Source of the DNA: Siphonodentalium dalli
Lineage: Eukaryota; Mollusca; Scaphopoda; Gadilida; Siphonodentaliidae
Direction: 5' to 3'
DNA length: 64,000 nt
NCBI GenBank assembly: GCA_032622095.1
Contig: CP136065.1
Location: forward strand, 112,077,195-112,141,194
Part shown: in pieces, positions 44,801 to 56,800 of the stretch
Position numbering within the stretch: the stretch's first letter is position 1
How the letters are laid out: each line of letters opens with the position of its first letter
Program-made: the position numbers and the translations under genes
The notes under the pieces: generated by a model
Databases searched by the model: none
The model's input: the letters and a program-made list of their open reading frames with translations, nothing else
What the model was told of the DNA's origin: nothing

Positions 44801-47800
44801 TGGCCCACTCCATTACGAGAGTGGGTCTTGTCCCCCTGGAATCATACTCCCTCGGGATATTCCAGGCCTGCTCCACCATCTGCGGACTTTCCGTAAGTGT
44901 ATAAAACGTTCTCCTCACCGTCAGCAAGGACACCGCTATGTTCTTGCACAGGAGAAATCGGATCTCATCGTCCTCTTCGCCGAGAAAAGACAGTATCTTA
45001 CCTGCGGTTTAATTTCTAGCAGGTAAGATCACGTGGCCATAGTAAATAACGGAATTTACCTTATTAACCTTGTTTTGCAATAACTAACAAATGTTTTGTA
45101 TATTATGCTTGCTAATAACTAACAGAATGTCTTGTCTTGCTTATAGTCGAACGAGATTCGACTTTGATGGCCGTACGGGTTGCTCATGATTATACGCGGT
45201 ATTGTCATAGTTGGTTGAGGGCCCATTGGTCCATGGTTTTACATTTTGAGCAAACATACCAGTCTTAACTCGGGCAGGAACCATTCGGTCCCCCCTGGTC
45301 ATGCTGCAAGCCCCGTCTTCTGCAGACCGTGGGAGGCAGGGTACCGTCCTCTGGAGATTCGGGCAACCAATCCTCCAGGACACAAGCACCCGCGCCTTTG
45401 GCGACTGTTCTGGGTGGGGAAGCCTCGTTGTCCCGTGCCGCACAAAGCGCACTGGCCTTCTGACACTTCCCCACGGCGCCGTGGCCCACTCCATTACGAG
45501 GGTCGGTCTTGTCCCCCTGGAAACGTCATCCCAAGTGATGCGTCCAGGCCTGCTCCTCTGCCGTCAGGGGATCCTAGTGGTATGTCATCGACGTTTATGT
45601 CAGCGTGTCAGGACCACCTGCATTTGGGAGATTCGGTGGGGGGGCTTTCCCTGGTCAAATGGATCCTTTCAATTTCCCTTTTTTCCGCCATTCTGGCCTT
45701 GGGGTGGGAAATAACACCTTAAAATCTAACTGCGAGCGCAATTGTTCCTCGTTCGAGCCATTCCAAGTGTGGGCTTCCCTCTAGTACCTTACCTCAACCT
45801 GATGCAGGCTGTTCTGTTGCTGGCTTCGATCCTGACATGCTTTCTAGTTTCTATAATTCTCCTGGCGTCTGATGGCTTTGACGACGATGAGCAAGGATCT
45901 CGGGCCGACGGTGGTTCCCACTGTCGGTCAAGGATTCTGTCGTTCCTCGGGAACTCGCTTTGCATACGGAAACGACACGGGTCGATCTCTTGTAAAAACT
46001 TCATCACAGGATATGTGTCAACTCTTGTTACAATGAATTACACAAACTTTGCACAACTGTACCAGTCCTCGGGCTGTACCAGTTCGCGCCCCCTGGTCCT
46101 GCATCAGCAGACCGTGGCAGGCAGAGTGCCGTTCTCTGAGATTCGGGCAACCAATCCTCCGGGACAATAGCACCCGAGCCTTTGGAGGCTGTTCTGTGTG
46201 AGGAAGACTCGCTGTCGCGTACCGTCAATAGCGCTTTCTATTTGGGAAGATATAAATAGTAAATACAGACATCACTCTCATCGCAGGAAACGAGGAAAAA
46301 GCAGCAGAAGAAGACGTCTCTACTGCTCGGTTTCTACTAGTAGCTGGCACGTATGGTATGGCACTGCCTGGGATGTTTATTCCAAAAGGGAGGTCAAGCT
46401 TGAGCAATGCTGGAATCTGAATTTATGAGCTCTTTCACATAACATATCAAAGCTGATTCATGACTAAATCACATTTACATGAAATCTGTTTGGAAGAGTA
46501 CATTCCCGTCAAACTGGAATATTAAATTTATTGCTCGTTGCCTCCTCCTGGGCTTGCATTCTAATCCATATAGTTCAGTTGAAGGGCTTCTCCTTGGCGG
46601 AAAAATATAATTTTTAAATTAAAATTAGTTTTTCCTTAAGGGAAGCCCGAAACTGAACTATCATAGATCCCTCCCATGGCGGTGCCATTCCCAACCCCGC
46701 GACTCGCAAATCTTATTATTATATTAAAAGTCGGAAATAAAACTGGCTAGATGAATTGTTAAGAGCGCGGGATTTGCACGGGACTCATTCATGCGTGGGC
46801 TGATTGACCGGAGTCGCTGATTGACCGGAGTAGGCAAACAAACGGACAATAAATTTTAACCCTCCTGATAACACAAGGCCGAGGATAATAATCCATATAG
46901 TTCAGTTTCGGGCTTCCCTTAAGGAAAAACTAATTTTAATTTAAAAATTATATTTCTGCCAGAAAATTTTAAATTTAATTTATAATCGTGTGCCAAGAAT
47001 GTTAACTTCGATAAAATAGTCCTGTTGGTAATTTCATAAATAGTAAATCCGCATTCAGGATTATTGTAGATTGATCTGATATTACTATGACGTACATGTA
47101 TATATTGTGACCATGGTTGTCTTCTGTTCAGACCAGTAGATGATAATTTCAGTGAAATGTCTTAATATTTATAGAAATAGCATGTAGCCAGGTGTTATGT
47201 GATTTTCAAATTACCAATACAACCACCCATCAATATTCTCTGGTGCAAGTAAATAGGGTTTTTTTTTTACTGTAATTTAAAAAAATTCATAGCACATACA
47301 ATGGGCCCATTTATAAAATCATTATAGTGTGTAAGACAGGCCTCAGCCTAGGTGTCCAGAACAGGGAGACTTGAAGTCTCCCTCCAGGAAATTTAGGGAG
47401 ACTTCAGTAAATTTAGGAAGACTTCAGGGTGGGGAGACTACCAAAAATTGACAATTTTCAAATATCGCTTTATTTTATAACATCTGACAATAAAAAAAAT
47501 TAAAAGATAAAATAACAAATAAAACTACAAAAATTTGACTTTAACTGAAATTAGTTTAATTAATTGTTATTATACTTTTTCAACTAAATGAAAGTAGTAT
47601 TATTTCCTAGAATGCAGCTTGGAAGATACGTTTGTACAGTCTGACTCTGAATCATGATGCATGTAACTTTTTAAGTTTAATTTGGTCACGGCTGTAATGT
47701 GGGTGTCCGCTAAAATAAACAATAAGGACTAACTAACAAAGGAGTTGCAAAAGCTTTTATTAATTAATGGCCTCCCTTAATTAATGCCAACATCACTGGT

Positions 47801-50800
47801 ATAATCCGATTAAAGCAATAAACTTGACATTATTTTATTTACGGAAGTCGGTCTCTTCAAAAAGTCTGACGCGGTCTCTTCAAAAAGTCCGACGTGTTAC
47901 CGAAACGAACTTCCGAAGCGCCTGGTACATACTCTGATAATGTCGTAATTGTTTTATATCTGAAAAGCGGGACGGCGGTCTTTTAAGTTAATTAAAACAT
48001 TTATTTGTGACACTCACGATGGTCAGTAACAACACAGATGGGAACATCTCATCGTGTTTTCAGCCTGTCAAAAAATTCGTGATTAACATTCATTACCGCA
48101 AAGGGAACAAAGGCACGGAATAACAACACAAAACAATAGGTCATATTTTATTTTTTTATTTTAAACACTTGGGTCTTTGGCTCTGCATCGTCTGTTTTTT
48201 TTTGGGATGGCCGCCACAATTCATCTATATACGGACATGTCCAGACATGTCCGGAAAAAAAAACTAGAAAAAAAATTAAGAAAAAAATAATTCCCCCTAA
48301 AATTGAAGGCGACTTCGATTTCGCCTTAGGGCGAAGTCAGCGACAGTAAGGCGACAATCTCGCCCGAGTCGCTTTGTGAGCTGAGGCCTGGTGTAAGATC
48401 AGTATTATGCAAAAGATAAAATAAATTATTGATGAAATCTACCACTTACATGGCTAACTTGGAAACAGGTAGGCTAAATGGTTGTTACAATATTTTTTTG
48501 GGGGGGGAGACAAGTAGGGAAATATACATAAAAATGTTCATACTTTGTCATTATTTTACAGGCGTTTATGAAAAAGGTGCAGTTGAAGTTACAAATTCTT
48601 TTGCTGTTCCTCATAATGAATCAGAAGAAGAGGTAAGATGTGATCTAATAATACGCCCTAGGAATAAATGGCCAAGCTAGCAGTAATAATATTTCTGGTA
48701 TGAATACATCCTAACACTAATATCATAATATGCTAGATATAGAACAACCCTGATATTATGTTAAGGGAAAGAACCTTGTGAATGGTCATGTAAACGAGTC
48801 ATGAACCTACTGTATCTAGGCCTAACTAATTGTATTCATTTCAAACACACAAACTTATTCCTATAAAATAACTGAAATGTATACCATATTTTGAAACCAG
48901 TATTTCGAACACATGGTGGTTCAGTCATTTAATCTCGGAAGACAACACCCCCTGCTGAAAATGGAATACCATGTCGTCTGCGAACATGTATTGGAGATAC
49001 TAACCTACAATTCCAGAGTGTCGTATGCCCAGGATCTGGTAGGGTTGGCGAAAAGGGACAAAAAGCCTGTCATTTTTATGTTTTAATAGTGTTTATCAAA
49101 GTCATACAATATTATATTATAACAAAATTCAGCATATAATTACTCCGTTATTGCCCAAACAGTCCTGTGCTCGGAACCGGGATATCACGGTGAAAGTTTC
49201 AAACTATCACAATATTTTAGATTGGAAATAACATACAGCCCTATTGCCTAACTTGGGCAATATTCTACCGAATTTCTTGATATTTGCTATGTGGTTCACA
49301 TTTGAGAGGACACATGCCAAGGTCGATTTTGGTCATGGTTCGATGATTTTTTATGGGAGTTATGCTCATTTTTGAACTTATAAATCATATTTAAAAAAAA
49401 TATTTGCACTGTCTAAATGATAACTTCAGCAATCTTCAAAAGAATATCTTGATATTTTGTGTGTGGTTCATCTTTGAGAACATGCATGTCATCATCAAGT
49501 TGGAGTAAAATTTTTGCCAGAATTTGACTTCTTAGTACTTAGAAAAAGCCTACATCCCAAAAAGCTACCTTGTTTCGGGGGACGTGGGGTATGCGATCTT
49601 TTAATCGACGTAGAATAATCAACCTTAAAAGTGTAGGCACTGAAACATGATACACTAGGTAAGTAAGAATTTGTCTATACCATCCCTCTGAAGTCTGTTT
49701 ATCTTTCAAGGTTGCCTTGGATTTGGAGTATTCAAAGAACATGTATGAACTATACAAGAAGGTCAACCCCTCAGAAGTAATTGTTGGCTGGTGAGTATTC
49801 AAAAAACAAATGTTCTCTTTGTTATCTCCGATAGAGCTATAATGATAATAATAATTAGTTTTTAGCTCAACTTTACTTTGAAAAGTTTGAGCTATTGCCA
49901 TGGCTTGGTATCCGTCGTGCATATGTGCGTGTGTGTGTGCGTGATTCGTCAACAATTTCCTTTAGCACGGGCTACAGTTCGTACCTTTGGTCCGATTATT
50001 ATGAAATTTGTCATGGATGTTGACATTGACATGTAGATGGGAACGAGTCATTTTGGGGTCATTCGGAAAAAAAAACATCGGCCATCTTGGATTTCAAAAT
50101 TTTTGGGTCAATCGGCCAAAAAATATGACCACCAGCAGCCATCTTGGATTTTACTCTTTGTATGACTAAATCCTTTAGCACGGGCTACAGGTCGTACCTT
50201 TAGTCTGATCATCATGAAATTTGTCATGGCTGTTGAAATTGGAATGTAGATGGGAACGAGTCATTTTGGGGTCATTAGGACAAAAATCATGCATGCCAGC
50301 GGCCATCTTTGATTTCAAAATTCAATCCATTAGCACAGGCTACAGGTCGTACTGTTCATCTGATCATCATACAATTTGTCATGGATACACCCGTCGGTAA
50401 GCCCGGGGGGGCTCGTGCACGTTTTTGCTCAAAAAGTGGGTACTGGGCTTACTCACGAGGACCCCCCTGTGCAAAAATTATGTTAGCCTTCAGGTGCCAA
50501 CCTACCATCATGTTTTATACCAATACCATATTTTTATATGGAATAAAGATAATAATGTGTTTTATTTATATTATTAAGAAGATCAAATCATGATAATAAA
50601 CAAAAACAGTGATAGACAGTTCTATACATTAATCAAGCTGATTCTTATAAAAACACAACAGGCCACTCTCCTGCATTATCAAAGGATTCTACTAAAACAC
50701 CAAGTCATTACTCCACATCCCAATCGATTTACTGTGATAGAGGTGTGAACAATAAGTGACACCTTTGGTTTTATTGAATTGATTGATCCAACAACTAAGA

Positions 50801-53800
50801 ATAGAAAAAGATCTTTCCATCTTTATTATTTAAGAAAAACAACTGGAAAAAATAAAAGTTGTGCTTGAGTATATATCTTCTCCTATTCTACAGGATTCAC
50901 CATCCAAATGCTCAGAAATGGGGGTGGGCTTATCTACGAGGACCACCCCATGTTTTGTTTAGGGTAAAAAACCCAGACTGGGCTTATCTTCGAGGATGGG
51001 CTTACTGACGGGTGTATACAGTAATATTGACATGTAGATGGGAAACGAGTGATTTTGGGGTTGTTCGGCCAAAAAACATGGCCGCCAGCAGCCATCTTGG
51101 ATTTTACTCTTTGTATGACTAAATCCTTTGGCGCAGGCTACAGGTCGTAGCTTTGTCGGAACTTCATGAAATTTTTCATGGATGTTAATATTGACATGTA
51201 GATGTGAACAAGTAATTTTGGGGTCATTCGGCCAAAAAACATGGCCGCCAGCAGCCATCTTGGATTTTACTCTTTGCATGACTAAATCCTTTGGCATGGG
51301 CTACAGGTCGTACCTTTGGTCAGATCATTATAAAATTTGTCTTGACTTTTGACATGTAGATGGGAACGAGTCAGTTTGGTGTTATTCGGCGTTAAAACAT
51401 GGCTGCCAGCAGCCATCTTGGATTCTACTCTTTGCATGACTAAAGCTATCAAATGTTTTTGAATTGTTGGAAAACATAGCCGCCAGCAACCATCTTAGAT
51501 TTAACTTTTATATACATGTATATATATATCTCTTCATGTTGATAAACTAGTAAATTAGACATTCAACTTTCCACATTCCTAATCACTCCATCGACAGACG
51601 ACAGTAACATATTAAATTATTCCCTTTCCAAGTTGAGCTACAGTGTCATTGACACTTTCATTTAGGTATTCTACTGGTTCTGAAGTTTCTGAGCATTCCT
51701 TGCTGATTCATGACTATTATGCACGAGAGGCAAAGAATCCAGTCCATGTTACGCTAGATACTGCCATGAAGACAGGGAGGATGGGTACAAAGGCATACAT
51801 CAGGTTAGAATTACATGCACCCTCACCATGTTTTGTAATTTTTACAGAAAATAGATAATTTGTATATAGTTATTGCTTACATTTAAATGTGAATGATATT
51901 AGAATTCTCGTTAAAATATTATTGCCGTCAACTCTAACCACATTCATTATCAGAAAATGCAACATCTGAAATAAGTAAAAATATTTTGCCTTCAAATTCA
52001 AAATAATCTACGATAGTGATGGGACTCTTTATTGGGAGCCTCATTTGGCTGATTCTGATATACAAGTTACTCTTATACCACAATGTATTATAATAACATT
52101 AGTATTACCATCGATCTTGTTTACATTCTTTTTATGCAAATGAAAAATGAATCACGTGTTTAGGGACTTCGAGATTTAGGGACTAAGAGTAAATGTTCCT
52201 ATCTAAATATTCACAGGGTACACTCAAATGGAATTGTGCATTGTCACCATTGTGGCAATATTTAATCAATTGTGTTATTATCTGCCAAAAATGCAACTAT
52301 GACGATTGAGAATAACATACAATTTAACTATGTGGCCTAATCAACATTAATATTTCTCATTGCTCGAAAACCTTCTGAACGCTCCAAACCTGTCTTGATT
52401 AAAGCAATGCACTTCAAAAAATATCATTTTGAAAAACATCATCGGGTTATTCTCAAGTGTTACTCCATAAGTATTCCAACATTATCTTGTTGATATCTCT
52501 CACTTAGTGCACCAATTGGAGTACCTGGAAAGACGATCGGTACCATGTTTACACCCATTGAAGTGGATATAGTGACCACAGAACCAGAGCAGGTTGGAGG
52601 TGAGTGTAGTGGTTTTCCTTTCTGAACAACTGGCTTTCATACATTGTACTGTATACTAATAATTCAATTAGTGGAATGTGCCTGTTTGTTATTATACCCC
52701 CATGACAAGAAAGTGGTGAGCATATATACTGGATTACATTCATATGATCATCCATCCATCTATCCATCCAAACCACATCTCAACCACAGGATGTCGGATC
52801 TCAATGACATTTGTTATGGATGTTGAGGAAATTCAGAGGAGTGATTTGTGCGTGTTTGTAGAGTTATTCATCTTTGGTGATCTAGAAATGTTGAATCTAT
52901 CCAGTCATATTTGGCATGGAAGTTCGTGTTGTCCGTTATAAAAATAAATTCACTATGACAAGGGCGTAAATTTCAGGGGACTATAGAAATGGCCTCAATC
53001 CATCCAACTGTCCTTCGTTCTGGTGTCTGTCACACATTATATGTACCTTCATTGTGTAATCAACTCCTCCACACATTTTAGGATAGTTACCAATATATTG
53101 CTGATGTGCAACATGTACACACCTCAAAATAAGTGGCCCTTTTAACGCGGTCCTCAACGTGGTCGTAACGCGGTCGTAACGTCAACGTAACACGGTTTTT
53201 GCGTTGATAACGCGTTGGTGATACATTACGACCGCGTTGAAAATCAACGGACCGCGTTGAAGTTTAACGCAGACTGCGTTGAAGTTTAACGCAGACCGTG
53301 TTTACATTAAACACGTTGCGCTAAGGATCAACGCACAGTCGCACACACGTTTTCAAATGTATATGTTTTGTTTTTAAATATTTGATGAGGACACATAAAT
53401 AAACTGAATTGCAGTGATTTAATTCTGGTGAGAAAAACAGAATTTAACTGAATTATTAAACTTATATATACTACTAGTACGGTAAAAAGTAAGTTAATAT
53501 TTACCATACATGTATGCTTGCCAATACAATAGCGGACAATTACTGAAACATGTAACGTCTCTTCGAAGCCACGTTGAGTAAGTTTATTTCATCATCATGA
53601 AAGCGACACGGCCTCATTGAGTTATCATTGTGGCACACGATGTCCGCTAGCCAATCAAAACAGACAAAGTTATGCTTGCACGTGTCCAGTCGAGAATTCT
53701 GTGTTTGAATCACAGTCAATCAATACAGAATACAAGCTGGTAGGAGGAGTCCTCTTCACAAAGTTGCTACATGGTATAAAAATATCTTGCAGAAATTCCT

Positions 53801-56800
53801 TTGATCTAAATTTAATAATAACTTCAAAGAATGAGACAATGTCACCATTCAGCAGCGTGCGTGGTCCAATAGAGGTTCGCGATGAGGAAGCTATGGTTTC
53901 CTTGTATTAAAGGGGCACTGATATCTGGATAATATTTTACGAACTGCCGACGAGAGGCTAATGAACGCCCGAATAATCAAGTCATGGTATTCTTTGACAT
54001 AAATCACAAATCGTGTTTATTTTATAATGATTATTGGTTTATTTAATGCTACATGCACGTGTATAGTGGTATACATAACGAGCGTCGTGAACATTTCTGG
54101 AATTTTTCATGGCGTTTGTTTATGGCATATATAAACGCGCTTTATTGTTATGCCCCCGATCTCCGATGGAGATTTGGGGGTATATAGTGGAGCCCTCCGT
54201 CCGTACGAACGTTTCAACTCATAACTTTGGTTTCGCTAACTCAATTCAGTTGATCTTTGGTATGCTAATAGACCAGCCAGGGGGACAAGATTTTCCCATA
54301 ACTGCGGTTTCGTACGCCCATTTTTTCCAGAGTTACGCCCCTTTTTGGACTTAGAAAATTCAGTTTTCTGTGGCATACGAACGTTTCAACTCATAACTTT
54401 GGTTTCGCTAATTCAATTCAGTTGATCTTTGGTATGCCAATAGACCAGCCGGGGGGACAAGATTTCCCCATAGCCGTGGTTTCGTCCGCCCATTTTTTCC
54501 AGAGTTACGCGCCTTTTTGGACTTTTCCAGGTTTTCTGCTACTTTTTTTGGTTTCCAGATGATAACTTGATTTTGGATTGTTTATTTGCAAAACCCGTTT
54601 TTTTTGTGTATTACCAATATCGCAATACAGGTCAAGGTAAAATTTTGGTTCAATCGGATAATTTTTGTGAGAGTTATGACCCTTTTTCGACTTAAAAAAT
54701 TCAGTTTTTTTTTTTGAAAATTCAGTTTTCCTTCTATTTTTGTGGCACCAGACCAAATTTGAAGCTAATATAGAACAACATGTGGCATTTTTATAGCGCT
54801 TAACCAGAAAGTTTCTCTGATTGTACAGTCGGGGGCGTTACCTCCGCCCAGCGGTGCACTTGTTTCATACAGTTTCGGTCGACATCGGAACTGACACAAT
54901 ACCCTTGGTCTATACATGAGCGTACAGGTAATCGACATTTAATCGGATATGACGCTGAATATTAAATATTCAAATAACACACATACATGTACATGTACAT
55001 AGCAACGTGACATCAATATGTTTTGTTTGTTAGCAGTCTCGATTACGTTTCCATTAATTCGTGCAGCGCGATCAACGTGATTTACATTAATTTATTATTT
55101 TTTCCCGGAAAAAATCTAAATGTGGGCCAATATGTAAAACATTTGAACACAAATCTATCATGCATTACTCCCATCACGTTAACAACATTGTATTATTTTG
55201 GAAATGTTCCATTTCGTTGATGGTTATCTCGACTGCGTTTGTTGCGTGACGGTTTACTCGACCGCGTTGTGATCAACGTGATCTACATTTATTTATTAGT
55301 TTTTTTGCGGGAAAAATCTAAATGTGGGCCTATATGTAAAACATTTAACACTAATCAGAATGCATTACTCTCGTCACGCAAACAACATTGTATTATTTTG
55401 GAAACATTCCATTTCGTTGACGGTTATCTCGACTGCGTTTGTTGCGTTGACGGTTAACTTGACCGCGTTTGTTGCGTTGGCGGTCATGCCGATTTTTACA
55501 TAATGCATGTATACATATCAATCGATTTTCAAATATGGGTGGAGTTACAGAAAATTATCTGGTTGTGGTGTGTGTGTGTTTTTTTTTTAGCGGGACATTA
55601 AATTACCGTATATATTTTGTCCGGCATCGGCGTTTGAAATCAAATGGGTAAGCCATTATGTGTCGACTGTAGACTTGTGATTTGAATTGTTAATATTTTA
55701 CGATGTACTTGTCAGTAGAAATGATAACGAATTTCGGAGAATACTGTAAATATATGTGCAAAAGAACTTTTTAGTATATGAGGTTTTGATGACTAGATAT
55801 CGGCTTTCAAGAGAATACATTTAACTCACTTGTTGTCAGTCTTGCAAAAAAATTCAAATTATCGCTTCTAATAAAGAGCGTCCATGTTTACATCGAAATG
55901 TGGTATGTAATAAAGAGCGTTTAAATTATGATAGTTTGTACTCGTTTTCAATGTAAAACCACAAACGTATATATGTAAATATAGATCGATAATAAAACGG
56001 TGGACATTTGTGTGTTTTTTTTTTTTGCGATTTCTGTGACATAATAACTGATGGTGACTATATTAAAGTTTTCTTTTATAACCCGGAAATCTAGAAAAAA
56101 TCAATTTTGTCTAATTTGGTATCTACTGCGTCGGACAGCGTTTGGATCTTCAAATGTACATTGTACATTGTTTTCAAATATTTGATGAAGACAAATAAAT
56201 AATTGAATTGCAGTGATTTAATTCCGGTGAAAAAAAAACTGAATTTAACAAAATTATTCAACTTATATATCCTACAGTAAAAAGAAAGTTAATATTTATC
56301 ATATGCTTGCCTACACAATAGCGGATTATACATTGTTGGTCTCTTCGAAGCACCATTGAATACGAATGATTTCGTTATTCATCATCAATGAATTAAGTAA
56401 CACCTGAACAAGACTTCATCGAGTGGTCACTAGCCAATCAAAACCGACGAAGTTATGACAGCACGTTTTCAATCGAGAATTCCGTTTGAGTCTAGTGATG
56501 AGCCGATTGTCAAATAGAGCCGTGCGCCGATTGCCGATTATTTGAGATCACAATCGGCCGATTCAGGTGCCGATTCCGATTATTTCAATAATGTATAGCA
56601 GAATATGTTATATGTGTTATATAATACTTAGAATTAGAAGCTATCAACAAACGTAGTAATATGCCAGTACACTGTATACATAAGTATATGTTTGGGTAAG
56701 TAGATAGGTGGGTATGGGCAGACTAGTGATCGATTACAGGCAACATACCCATGTATTCTAGGCTATTCCACAACAAATTTTTTGAAAGTTTGATGTAGCC

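Noticed and set aside
45246-45722. 158-aa ORF (and overlapping 137-, 117-, 74-aa frames)
   Set aside because: Several frames on both strands are open at once in GC-rich repeated DNA. No motif, start context or splice support.
49539-49955. 138-aa minus-strand ORF over eIF3f exon 3
   Set aside because: It is antisense to a well-supported exon and runs into array repeat. No recognisable product.
53340-56492. LTR retrotransposon with the 350-bp repeats as LTRs
   Set aside because: No TG...CA ends, primer-binding site, polypurine tract or gag-pol coding sequence between the copies.
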